Shown piece after piece: positions 1-7,963 of a DNA stretch of 64,000 nucleotides (positions within the stretch are counted from its first letter, which is position 1; every line of letters starts with the position of its first letter). Under the pieces are notes generated by a model. That model was not told where the DNA came from and searched no databases. It worked only from the letters and a program-made list of their open reading frames with translations. The position numbers were made by a program, and so were the translations under genes. This stretch comes from Bacteroidales bacterium. GTDB taxonomy: Bacteria > Bacteroidota > Bacteroidia > Bacteroidales > UBA10428. Location of the stretch: NCBI GenBank assembly GCA_035299085.1, contig DATGXG010000026.1:96559-160558 (forward strand). The letters are read 5' to 3'.

Positions 1-1794
1 TGCCCCGTAAAGGCCATTCATTTGCTTGCGGATGACTCGTTCCCCCAAGTGAATAATAACTGGTGTATCGGTTGCGGCGATTGCATCAAGGTTTGTGAAC
101 CCGGTGCACTTAGCTATCGCAGTTCAATCGACGAAGCCAGGCAGTTATTCGAATCGGGTGACAAAATCGTGGCTTTGGTTTCTCCAAGTATTGCTGCTGA
201 ATTTGATGACATATCCGATCACCGGAAATTTGTCACCATGATCAAGTCACTCGGTGTGCATCATGTGCATGAGATATCCTTTGCAATTGACCTTTTAGCC
301 TATAAATACCTGAGTTTGCTGAATGATTTCAGGGGACGCTACTATATTGCCTCAATTGATCCGGTTGTTGTAAACTTTATCGAAAAATTCCATCCCAACC
401 TGATCAGTAACCTGACGCCTCTCCAAACGCCCATGATCACAATGGCAAAGATTGTCAGATCAATTTATACAGATGACATTAAAATATTGTATATAGGGCC
501 CCAGATTGCCACTAAAAATGAAGCCTTACGGCATGACGGTGATGGCAGGGTGGATGTGGTTATCACTTTTGAAGAATTAAGGAAACTGTTTGCCATATAC
601 AGTATTGACGAATCAAACCTTGAATTTTCTTCTGTTGATGGTCCTATCAGCTATAAGGGTTCCCTGTTTCCTCTCACAAACGGTTTTGCACAGGCAGCAG
701 ATATGGATGAGAACCTTTTGACGGCAAGCATGTTCTCAATCGAAGGCAAGGAAGCCATGTTGTCGGCTATCGCCCAGTTTGAGGCTAATATCACAACAAT
801 CCAGCGTCATTTTTATATCAGTTTTGGGAACGGCCTCGACGGACCGGGTATGACCAAAAGAGGTAACCGATGGTACAAGGAATTCCAGGTGATCAAGTAT
901 GCAAACAAGCGCATTCAGAACTTCTTCCGGGTGGAATGGTATGATAACCTGCAGAAATATATGGAATTAGACCTTACAAGGACATTTAATTCAGATGATC
1001 AGCGGTTACCGATGCCTGGCCAGGAAAAAATAGCTGAAATACTCCGTGACCTGGGTAAACCCGAAAATAACCCTGTAGCATGCCTTGAATGCGGATATTC
1101 GAGCTGTATTGATTTTGCAAGGGATATTGCCAACGGCATTACGATTCCTGAAATGTGTATTTCATATGCACGCCGCAGCAGCAAACAATTTGAGTCATCA
1201 CTTCATGAACTGAACGAAAAGCTGGCCCAGGCGCGCAAGGCATTGAAAGAATCCGAGGCAAAAACAAAATTTGAAAAGGAAAGTGCTTCGCAGGCATCTG
1301 AGCTTACCAACGCCATGCTCGAAAAACTAAGGGCCGGTGTTGTAATCGTCGACCATTTGCTCAAGATTGTAAAGGCTAACGCCACATTCACAACCATCCT
1401 GGGTGAAGAGGCCGAGCAAATCAATGAAGTGATCCCGGGTCTTACGGGCGCCGATCTGAATAAACTGGTCCCGTCACACCTGGTAAACCTGTTTTCGTAT
1501 GTTATATCGGAGAATGAAAGCATTGAAAACAGGGATATAAAAGTGGGGGATGAATTGCTCAACGTTTCTATTTTCCCTATCGAGAAAGGAAAGATAGCAG
1601 GCGGCATCATCAGGGATATGCGAGCCCCCGAAGTTCAGCGCGCAGAAGTGATTAACCGGATCACGGAGGTAATCGACAGGAATCTTGAAATGGTTCAGAA
1701 AATAGGCTTTCTTTTAGGTGAAGGCGCTACCGACATTGAACATATGTTGAATTCGATTATAGAATTTTATAAAGGCGAGGGGCACAAGAAGTAA
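1..1794 (+). CDS. [FeFe]-hydrogenase-like PAS sensor protein (HsfB-like), 5' truncated, H-cluster ligands lost
   Basis: The frame is open from base 1, so the gene begins before the window; the first codons read CPVKAI, the end of a first 4Fe-4S ferredoxin motif. Numbering residue 1 at base 22: the second ferredoxin motif has Cys15, 18, 21 and 25. A hydrogenase large-subunit-like domain spans about 45-345, a four-Cys Fe-S domain (C354-x2-C357-x4-C362-x16-C379) follows, then a coiled coil at about 385-430 and a PAS-like domain at about 433-550. Known relatives (HsfB-type, group C) are thought to be redox or H2 sensors. Oddly, the hydrogenase-like domain contains no cysteine at all between residues 26 and 353. 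The three H-cluster motifs are present only as ASIDP (110-114), GPQIATKNE (159-167) and GNGLDGPGM (269-277). It is probably a non-catalytic sensor, co-oriented with the phosphatase gene downstream. Confidence 0.85.
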   Translation, partial: CPVKAIHLLADDSFPQVNNNWCIGCGDCIKVCEPGALSYRSSIDEARQLFESGDKIVALVSPSIAAEFDDISDHRKFVTMIKSLGVHHVHEISFAIDLLAYKYLSLLNDFRGRYYIASIDPVVVNFIEKFHPNLISNLTPLQTPMITMAKIVRSIYTDDIKILYIGPQIATKNEALRHDGDGRVDVVITFEELRKLFAIYSIDESNLEFSSVDGPISYKGSLFPLTNGFAQAADMDENLLTASMFSIEGKEAMLSAIAQFEANITTIQRHFYISFGNGLDGPGMTKRGNRWYKEFQVIKYANKRIQNFFRVEWYDNLQKYMELDLTRTFNSDDQRLPMPGQEKIAEILRDLGKPENNPVACLECGYSSCIDFARDIANGITIPEMCISYARRSSKQFESSLHELNEKLAQARKALKESEAKTKFEKESASQASELTNAMLEKLRAGVVIVDHLLKIVKANATFTTILGEEAEQINEVIPGLTGADLNKLVPSHLVNLFSYVISENESIENRDIKVGDELLNVSIFPIEKGKIAGGIIRDMRAPEVQRAEVINRITEVIDRNLEMVQKIGFLLGEGATDIEHMLNSIIEFYKGEGHKK

Positions 1795-1860
1795 CATGGT
1801 TCCTTCGTAGAGACGCGATGAATCGCGTCTCTGCCGGACCTGACAATTAATTCTTTTAAT

Positions 1861-1923
1861 CGTAAATCGTAAATCGTAAATCGTAAATCGTAAATCATAA
1901 ATCATAAATCGTAAATCGTAAAT
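1861..1923. repeat. Heptameric tandem array, 9 x CGTAAAT (two units CATAAAT)
   Basis: Nine uninterrupted 7-bp units fill the gap between the sensor gene and the phosphatase gene, ending 8 bp before the phosphatase start codon. The same unit recurs at 7137, 38746 and 39746. The array lies where the ribosome-binding region of the downstream gene would be, so a change in copy number could affect translation; that is inference. Confidence 0.95.
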
Positions 1924-1931
1924 ACATTCCC

Positions 1932-3119
1932 ATGCGTGAGGATTTTTTTGTTGAAGTGGATTACCAGCAGAAAAGCTATGAAGGACAGCGGATATGCGGT
2001 GATATCTTTCTTTCAAGCAAAGTGAAGGAAGAAAACCGCATTGTGGTTGTATTGTCCGATGGAATGGGACATGGCGTGAAAGCCAGCATTCTGGCCACGC
2101 TTACTGCTACTATGGCAGTTAACTTTACGAAAGAACACAAAGAGCCGGAGAAAACGGCTGAAATCATTATGAAAACGCTTCCTGAATGCAGTGAGCGCAA
2201 AATGAATTATTCCACCTTCACTATTATTGATATCGAACAGGGAAACAGGGTAACCATGGTGGAATATGACAACCCTGAATGCATAATTATCCGCGACCGG
2301 AAAATACTTAAACCGGAGGATTCAAAGACAATTGTTCTCCACGGTGATACCAAATGTTCCAAGAAGATCAGAAAGTGTACTTTCACGCCGGTTAAAGGCG
2401 ACAGAATCGTTTTCTGCACAGACGGTATAACGCAGTCGGGACTTGGAACGCCGAGACTGCCGTTTGGCTGGGGAATCGACAACGTGGGCCGGTTTGCCAT
2501 AGATATGATCAGGCAATATCCTCATATTTCGGCACGCGACCTGGCCGGCCGGATCCTCAACATGGCCTACCGGAACGACGGTTTTCAGTCGAAGGATGAT
2601 ACAACCTGCGGTATTATTTATTTCAGGGAGCCCCGTGAATTGCTTATCTGTACCGGGCCACCATACAACAAGGAAGATGACAAAACTCTTGCCGCCGAGG
2701 TGCGTGAATTTAAAGGCAAAAAGATTGTAATGGGAGCTACAACAGGGGATATTGTTTCACGTGAACTGAACCTGAAAATCGAAGACGTATTCAAGTTTGA
2801 AGATCCCGAACTGCCACCGATCAACGTAATGGAGGGTATCGATCTGTTCACCGAAGGCATCCTTACATTGAATAAAGTTGAGAAAATTCTAAAGGCATAC
2901 AGCCCAAATACCAAGCTGAACAGGGGGCCCGCTGATGAGATCGTTAAGCTTATCCTGGAAAGCGATGCCATCAAAATTATTATCGGTACGCGCATCAATA
3001 TAGCTCACCAGGATCCGCATCTTCCTGTGGAACTGGAGATCAGAAGAACCGTGGTTAACCGTATTGCGCAGTTGCTCGAAGAGAAACTGCTAAAAAAAGT
3101 GTCAGTGAGTTATATCTGA
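1932..3119 (+). CDS. SpoIIE/PP2C-family serine phosphatase linked to the hydrogenase-like sensor
   Basis: A protein of 395 residues. The N-terminal ~235 residues form a PP2C/SpoIIE phosphatase domain with the metal-binding signatures SDGMGHG, CTDGI and DDTTC. The C-terminal ~160 residues are an extension seen, from memory, on phosphatases next to [FeFe]-hydrogenase clusters. No transmembrane segment or signal peptide is visible, so it should act in the cytoplasm, probably dephosphorylating a serine or threonine on a partner-switch protein; the substrate is unknown. It follows the HsfB-like sensor in the same direction with only the heptad array between them. In clostridial hydrogenase clusters the sensor and SpoIIE genes are commonly adjacent, which supports a shared signalling role. 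Its 3' end overlaps the convergent gene at 3102-3596 by 18 bp. Confidence 0.85.
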   Translation: MREDFFVEVDYQQKSYEGQRICGDIFLSSKVKEENRIVVVLSDGMGHGVKASILATLTATMAVNFTKEHKEPEKTAEIIMKTLPECSERKMNYSTFTIIDIEQGNRVTMVEYDNPECIIIRDRKILKPEDSKTIVLHGDTKCSKKIRKCTFTPVKGDRIVFCTDGITQSGLGTPRLPFGWGIDNVGRFAIDMIRQYPHISARDLAGRILNMAYRNDGFQSKDDTTCGIIYFREPRELLICTGPPYNKEDDKTLAAEVREFKGKKIVMGATTGDIVSRELNLKIEDVFKFEDPELPPINVMEGIDLFTEGILTLNKVEKILKAYSPNTKLNRGPADEIVKLILESDAIKIIIGTRINIAHQDPHLPVELEIRRTVVNRIAQLLEEKLLKKVSVSYI

Positions 3120-3596
3120 GTCCCGCAAAAGGTTTTTATTCTTCAGATCCATAATGGCGGTGCACTTTTCATAGGCCTCGATGGATGAATAATAACTCAG
3201 TAGTTTATTAAAAAAGGCTTCATCGGTGAAACGGGGATGATCTTTTCCGAAGCCAAGTTTTCCCTGGATCGTCAGATCGAACAATTCATCATCGTCAAGC
3301 AGTGCATCCAGGTCCTGGTCAATAGGAGTTTCATTTTCCGGCTGCCATTCCGAAAGCATTTCTTTATGCTTTTCAAGAAAGCTGATGAGTGTAATCTGAA
3401 GACTGATAAGTTCGTTGTTTTCAGACAGCAGTGTTTTGTTGGCGGAGTAATTTTTCTCTATCAGGTAGGTTCTTTCCTTTGAAAAAGGTTGTTTTAGCAA
3501 ATCGTTAAGAAGAGTTTGGTTACTGTTAATAACCTCAAGATTTTCTCTTACCTTTTTCTTTAAGAGATCTATAGTCCGTTGAATCAATTCCTTCAT
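3102..3596 (-). CDS. Hypothetical coiled-coil protein
   Basis: A protein of 164 residues that I do not recognise. It is rich in Lys, Glu, Leu and Asn, and its N-terminal ~105 residues read as amphipathic helix or coiled coil. An acidic stretch (DQDLDALLDDDELFD) lies around residues 93-107, and the C-terminal part looks globular. There is no signal peptide, so it is probably cytosolic. It is convergent with the phosphatase gene, overlapping it by 18 bp, and divergent from etfB with a 282-bp gap. The ATG start gives a well-formed N-terminus (MKELIQRTID). A role with either neighbour is possible, but nothing in the sequence shows it. Confidence 0.6.
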   Translation of the reverse strand: MKELIQRTIDLLKKKVRENLEVINSNQTLLNDLLKQPFSKERTYLIEKNYSANKTLLSENNELISLQITLISFLEKHKEMLSEWQPENETPIDQDLDALLDDDELFDLTIQGKLGFGKDHPRFTDEAFFNKLLSYYSSIEAYEKCTAIMDLKNKNLLRDSDITH

Positions 3597-3736
3597 TTCC
3601 TGAGAATCACACTAACAAAATTAATCATTAATCCTTTTCGTTTTTTCACATTTTGACTAATGGAAGGCCTGACTTTATCAACATATTTCATTTATTACAT
3701 GTAATTCTGAAAAATTCCAAATAAGCACCATACGGG

Positions 3737-3765
3737 TTGTATTTTTCTATTTTATTTTATATTTG
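3737..3765 (+). promoter_or_regulatory. Bacteroidota sigma-70-type promoter of the etf operon
   Basis: TTG at 3737-3739 and TATATTTG at 3758-3765 are separated by 18 bp, matching the Bacteroidota -33 TTG / -7 TAnnTTTG promoter. It predicts a leader of about 105 nt before etfB, with a short G/C stem (AGGGG...CCCCT) near 3780-3802. Confidence 0.65.
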
Positions 3766-3878
3766 TAGGCCTGAAAATTAGGGGCAGGCTGCAAAAACCC
3801 CTTATAGTTTATGATATAAATCACTCATAGTGAAGGTTATAACATATTCCGTGTTGTATAATTAAAAAATTTGCTTAG

Positions 3879-4628
3879 ATGAAAATTCTTGTATGTATCA
3901 GTAATGTTCCTGACACCACTACCAAAGTTAAATTTATAGAAGATTTCCGGAAACTGGATGTAACAGGTATTCAATGGGTTATTAACCCATGGGATGAGCT
4001 GTCGCTTACCCGTGCCCTTGAATTAAAAGATAATGCAGCCAACGGCATTGCATCGGTAACAGTAGCCCATGTAGGAACTGCTGCTTCCGAGCCTACGATC
4101 AGGAAAGCCCTTGCGATTGGTGCAGATAATGCTATAAGGATCAATGCTGAACCGTCAGACGCCTATTTCGTAGCCCTTCAGCTTGCTGAAGTTGTAAAAG
4201 CGGAGCAGTTCGATATTATCCTTTGTGGTATCGAATCCAGTGATCATAACGGATCAACTGTGGGCGGTATGCTTTCAGAATTGCTTGATTATCCTTCTGT
4301 ATCTGCCGTTTCCGGTCTGAATATTGAAAACGGACAGGTTATTATTAACCGTGAAATTGATGGCGGAAGGGAAACAATTACTGTACCAACACCCCTGGTT
4401 GCCATAGTTCAGAAAGGTATTGCCAAAGAACCAAGAATTGCTGCCATGCGCGGTATCATGATGGCCCGCACAAAACCCATCAAGCTTATGGAACCGGTTG
4501 CTTGTGATGCTTTCACACAGGTTATAAAATATGAAATGCCCAAGCCCCGTGCTGCCTGCAGGTTTATCGATCCGGAAAACCCGGGCCAGCTTATTGCGAT
4601 TCTCCAAAACGAGGCTAAACTTATCTAG
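3879..4628 (+). CDS. etfB: Electron transfer flavoprotein beta subunit
   Basis: A protein of 249 residues, typical for EtfB, starting MKILVCISNVPDTT as in the family. It has the adenine-nucleotide alpha-hydrolase-like fold and the conserved block CGIESSDHNGSTVGGML in the middle. With EtfA it forms the soluble heterodimer that carries FAD and passes electrons from acyl-CoA dehydrogenases. It is first in a five-gene operon: etfA follows after 34 bp, then a membrane Fe-S protein, a CCG-domain protein and an acyl-CoA dehydrogenase. A clear promoter lies at 3737-3765. The context indicates electron transfer to a membrane oxidoreductase. Whether it also bifurcates electrons cannot be judged from the sequence by eye. 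Confidence 0.95.
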   Translation: MKILVCISNVPDTTTKVKFIEDFRKLDVTGIQWVINPWDELSLTRALELKDNAANGIASVTVAHVGTAASEPTIRKALAIGADNAIRINAEPSDAYFVALQLAEVVKAEQFDIILCGIESSDHNGSTVGGMLSELLDYPSVSAVSGLNIENGQVIINREIDGGRETITVPTPLVAIVQKGIAKEPRIAAMRGIMMARTKPIKLMEPVACDAFTQVIKYEMPKPRAACRFIDPENPGQLIAILQNEAKLI

Positions 4629-4662
4629 TAAAATTCATTTCAACATTTAAATCAGGAAAATT

Positions 4663-5634
4663 ATGTCTGTACTGGTATATACTGAAAACTGGGATGGTAA
4701 ATTCAAGAAACTGTCATTCGAACTTGCTTCCTATGCCGCAAAGGTGGCTGAATTATTGAATACATCCGCTGTTGCCCTTTCAATTGGTAAGGTTGACGAC
4801 AGTGAGTTGACAAAACTTGCCAATTATGGTGTAAATAAAATTATCAGTGCCAATGCTGAAGGGCTTGAGGTACTGGATAACCAGACTTACACAAAAATTA
4901 TTTCCGGAATTTCTGTACAGGAAAATGCAGGAGTCGTTATTCTTGCCAATAACAATTCGGGTAAAGCGCTTGCTCCAAGGCTGTCAGTTAAATTGAAGGC
5001 AGGTATCGGCTCAGGCGTAAGTGCCCTTCCGTTAAGCACCAATCCATTTGTTGTTTATAAACGTGCCTATTCAGGAAATGCATTTGCACATCTGCAGATC
5101 AACACCGATGTCAAAATTCTGACACTGGCGCAGAATTCTTTTGACCTTGTAGAAAAGAACAATGGAGCAACTGTTGAGAATGTCTCTGTTCAGGTTGACC
5201 GTGCCGGGATCAGGACACAGGTTAAAGAGGTCCAGAAACAAACAGGTAAAATACTGTTAACCGACGCTGAAATTGTAGTTTCCGGCGGACGTGGAATGAA
5301 ATCGGCGGATAACTGGGGTCCGCTTGTAGAATTGGCTGGTCTGCTCGGTGCAGCTACTGCATGTTCTAGACCTGTTTCCGACGAAGGTTGGAGGGGTCAT
5401 GAAGAACATACGGGTCAGACAGGCAAGATCATTGCGCCGAATCTTTATATTGCTCTTGGCATATCAGGTGCAACACAGCACCTGGCTGGAGTCAGTTCAT
5501 CCAAATATATCGTGGCTGTAAATACCGATAAGGACGCTCCAATTTTTGAAGCAGCCCAATTCGGAATTGTGGGTGATGTGCAGAAGGTTTTACCTAAACT
5601 GGTGGAAGCCGTAAAAGAAATAAAAAGCAAATAA
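4663..5634 (+). CDS. etfA: Electron transfer flavoprotein alpha subunit
   Basis: A protein of 323 residues. The C-terminal FAD-binding domain carries the family signature: GRGMKSADNWGPLVELA, then SRPVSDEGW, a TGQTGKIIAP block and the GISGATQHLAG block. The N-terminal half is the more variable EtfA domain, starting MSVLVYTENWDGKFKK. It binds the electron-carrying FAD and docks on acyl-CoA dehydrogenase. It lies 34 bp after etfB, and the membrane Fe-S gene follows after 133 bp. That gap starts with a heptad array two bases after the etfA stop codon. The identification is secure. Confidence 0.95.
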   Translation: MSVLVYTENWDGKFKKLSFELASYAAKVAELLNTSAVALSIGKVDDSELTKLANYGVNKIISANAEGLEVLDNQTYTKIISGISVQENAGVVILANNNSGKALAPRLSVKLKAGIGSGVSALPLSTNPFVVYKRAYSGNAFAHLQINTDVKILTLAQNSFDLVEKNNGATVENVSVQVDRAGIRTQVKEVQKQTGKILLTDAEIVVSGGRGMKSADNWGPLVELAGLLGAATACSRPVSDEGWRGHEEHTGQTGKIIAPNLYIALGISGATQHLAGVSSSKYIVAVNTDKDAPIFEAAQFGIVGDVQKVLPKLVEAVKEIKSK

Positions 5635-5635
5635 A

Positions 5636-5663
5636 GGCTATAGGCTGCAGGCTGCAGGCTATG
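5636..5663. repeat. Heptad array GGCTATA/GGCTGCA/GGCTGCA/GGCTATG
   Basis: Four in-phase 7-bp units begin two bases after the etfA stop codon. The rest of the gap to 5767 holds related words (CTATGTCCTGACAG at 5659-5672, CTATGACCTGACAG near 5717-5730, and GAGCTGCA), which suggests a decayed larger repeat inside the operon. Confidence 0.8.
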
Positions 5664-5767
5664 TCCTGACAGAATCCGAATGGACGTCAGAGTCAATGGG
5701 ACAAGGGTCTGTAAGCTATGACCTGACAGTCTGCGAGCTGCAAAATCAAAAACAAACAGGTTAATAG

Positions 5768-7084
5768 ATGAAACAAATAATCTTTTCTATAGCTCTCCTT
5801 CTTACCCTGGGTGTATTCGCATATACAGTCAGCCGGCTTGTCGGGTTTTTCCGGCTCACCAGGAAAGGTTTTCCGGTGAAAGACCTGGGAAAAAGGTTCG
5901 GTGTTATGATGGATGTGGCCTTTGGACAGACCAAGATTTTCCGCCGTCCTGTAATCGGGTTACTTCATGCCCTTGTTTTCTGGGGATTCTGTGTTATTCT
6001 CATCGGCAGTATTGAAATGGTAATCGACGGGCTCTTCGATACCGAAAGAGCTTTGAATGTGCTGGGGGTTCTCTACAAAATCATCAGCGGATCCGGTGAT
6101 GTTTTCGCCCTGATTGTGGCGATTTCAATCCTTGTTTTCCTCAGCCGCAGGCTTTTCTTTCATATCAAGCGGTTTGAAGGAATTGAAATGAAAAAGAGCA
6201 CCCATATAGATGCAAACATCGCACTTTCAATGATCCTTCTTCTGATGCTGTCTTTATTGGGGATGAATACTTTTTATGTAGCACAGCAATCGCTTGCCGG
6301 TGAACCTGTAAGTGGTGTCTTCCCTGTCAGTTCTGCCTTTGCGGGTCTCTTCACAAATCTTTCATCAGGCAGCGTTCACATTCTTCATGAAGTATGCTGG
6401 TGGGCTCACATCCTGCTGATATTCGTCTTTGCTAACATGCTTCCCTATTCAAAACATTTCCATGTATTCATGTCAGTTCCGAACACGTTTTTGTCACGCC
6501 TTGATCCCCTGGGAAAACTGACGAACATGGACAGCATAACCCGCGAAGTGAAGCTCATGCTGAATCCTGATACAGCAGCTGCCGTCCCGGTTACCGATGC
6601 TCCTGTCGAACGGTTCGGTATTAAAGATATTGAAGATGTAACGTGGAAGAATTATTTTGATTCTCTTTCATGCACACAGTGCGGAAGATGCACTTCTGTT
6701 TGTCCTGCCAACATCACGGGCAAGAAACTATCCCCCCGTAAGGTTATCATGGACGTCCGGGCAAGGATGAATGAAAAAGGACCCGGTATGGTGAAGAACG
6801 GCAAGGCTTATACCGATAATAAATCCCTGTTAAGGGATTACATTACCGAGGAAGAACTCTGGGCCTGCACTACCTGCAATGCCTGCGCAAAAGAATGTCC
6901 GATCAATATCAACCACCCGACAATCATTGTGGATATGCGCAGGTACCTTGTAATGGAAGAAGCATCTGCTCCCGGTGAAATCAAGAGTGTTTTCAGCAAT
7001 ATTGAAAACAACGGCGCACCCTGGCAGTTTTCACCTGAAGACAGGTTATTGTGGGCAAAAGATCTTGAAATGAAGTCACACTGA
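5768..7084 (+). CDS. Membrane-bound Fe-S oxidoreductase subunit (Etf:quinone oxidoreductase type, cytochrome/ferredoxin half)
   Basis: A protein of 438 residues. About five membrane segments (roughly 3-27, 61-87, 111-131, 147-172, 203-226) form a NarI/HdrE-like membrane domain. Histidines at 204, 207, 214, 230 and 232 are candidate heme ligands. A cytosolic C-terminal region follows with two 4Fe-4S motifs: C302-x2-C305-x2-C308-x3-C312-P and C367-x2-C370-x2-C373-x3-C377-P. Fused homologues (EMO/DUF224-type Etf:menaquinone oxidoreductases) have this region followed by two CCG domains on one chain. Here the CCG part is the next gene, so the enzyme is split. It should take electrons from EtfAB and pass them to the quinone pool. 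Position within etfBA-...-acyl-CoA dehydrogenase supports this. Confidence 0.85.
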   Translation: MKQIIFSIALLLTLGVFAYTVSRLVGFFRLTRKGFPVKDLGKRFGVMMDVAFGQTKIFRRPVIGLLHALVFWGFCVILIGSIEMVIDGLFDTERALNVLGVLYKIISGSGDVFALIVAISILVFLSRRLFFHIKRFEGIEMKKSTHIDANIALSMILLLMLSLLGMNTFYVAQQSLAGEPVSGVFPVSSAFAGLFTNLSSGSVHILHEVCWWAHILLIFVFANMLPYSKHFHVFMSVPNTFLSRLDPLGKLTNMDSITREVKLMLNPDTAAAVPVTDAPVERFGIKDIEDVTWKNYFDSLSCTQCGRCTSVCPANITGKKLSPRKVIMDVRARMNEKGPGMVKNGKAYTDNKSLLRDYITEEELWACTTCNACAKECPININHPTIIVDMRRYLVMEEASAPGEIKSVFSNIENNGAPWQFSPEDRLLWAKDLEMKSH

Positions 7085-7093
7085 TAATGTGCC

Positions 7094-7164
7094 GTGCCAA
7101 TGTGCCAATGTGCCAATATGCCAATGTGCTAAGAATCGTAAATCGTAAATCGTAAATCGTAAAT
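7094..7164. repeat. Two adjacent tandem arrays: 4 x (G/A)TGCCAAT then 4 x CGTAAAT
   Basis: Units of 8 bp occupy 7094-7125 and units of 7 bp occupy 7137-7164. Together they fill the space between the two halves of the Etf:quinone oxidoreductase. The last CGTAAAT copy supplies the A and T of the ATG start codon used for the next gene (7163-7165). Confidence 0.95.
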
Positions 7165-7948
7165 GATAATTAATATTCCAATAATGTCGGAATTGTTTGC
7201 CCGGGGCGAGAAACCTGAGTACCTGTTCTGGGTAGGTTGTGCAGGGGCATTTGACGACCGTTATAAAAAAGTGGCCAGGGCATTCACCAAAGTGTTGACA
7301 CACCTTGGTGTAAGTTATGCCGTGTTGGGCAGGGAAGAAACCTGCACCGGCGATCCGGCACGCAGGGCAGGCAATGAAATGCTTTATCAGATGCAGGCTT
7401 TGCAGAATATTGAACTGTTCAAAATGTATGAGGTAAAGAAGATTCTTACAATATGTCCTCATTGCTTTAACATCTTCAAAAATGAATATCCTGACCTGGG
7501 CGGTAATTATGAAGTGATTCACTATACACAATTCCTTGATGAAAAAATGAGGGAAGGTAAGCTTAAGCTGAAAAAGGCTCTTCCTGCTGATAAGAAAGTG
7601 ACATACCATGATCCCTGCTACCTGGGACGCGCCAATGATATTTATAAAGAACCCAGGAATGTGATTCATGGCCTTACTGGCAATTATGCTGAGATGAAGA
7701 GGAACAAAAGCTTTGCCTTGTGTTGTGGTGCCGGCGGTGCCCAGATGTTTAAGGAAGCCGAAAAGGGTAACAAGGAGATTTTTATCGAAAGGATTGAAGA
7801 CGCCATTGAAACCGGTGCTTCTGTGATTGCAACAGCATGTCCTTTCTGCATGACCATGATGACCGACGGTCTAAAATACAAGAACAAAGAAGAAGAAATA
7901 AAGAATTATGACATTGCCGAGCTGATCGCAATGGATTTAGATTTATAA
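7163..7948 (+). CDS. CCG-domain (HdrD/GlpC-like) Fe-S protein, second half of the Etf:quinone oxidoreductase
   Basis: A protein of 261 residues with two cysteine-rich CCG-type modules. The second is complete: C152, then C187-C188-G, then C226-x2-C229, the pattern that binds a non-cubane 4Fe-4S cluster in heterodisulfide reductase. The first is degenerate: C26, a single C61 (TCTGD instead of CCG), then C98-x2-C101. No membrane segment is present; it should sit on the cytosolic face of the preceding membrane subunit and relay electrons from EtfAB. The first ATG (7163) lies inside the CGTAAAT array. A second ATG at 7184 (MSELFARGEK) is an equally plausible start. It is 15 bp from the acyl-CoA dehydrogenase gene. 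Confidence 0.85.
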   Translation: MIINIPIMSELFARGEKPEYLFWVGCAGAFDDRYKKVARAFTKVLTHLGVSYAVLGREETCTGDPARRAGNEMLYQMQALQNIELFKMYEVKKILTICPHCFNIFKNEYPDLGGNYEVIHYTQFLDEKMREGKLKLKKALPADKKVTYHDPCYLGRANDIYKEPRNVIHGLTGNYAEMKRNKSFALCCGAGGAQMFKEAEKGNKEIFIERIEDAIETGASVIATACPFCMTMMTDGLKYKNKEEEIKNYDIAELIAMDLDL

Positions 7949-7963
7949 CTCAAAAAACGAACA

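Noticed and set aside
1..1794. Reading the first gene as a catalytic hydrogenase
   Set aside because: The domain has no cysteine to bind the H-cluster, so catalysis is not expected.
1714..2016. Minus-strand open frame encoding repeated IYDLRFT units
   Set aside because: It is the translation of the CGTAAAT array on the opposite strand, overlapping two real genes. The repetitive peptide is an artefact of a 7-bp period.
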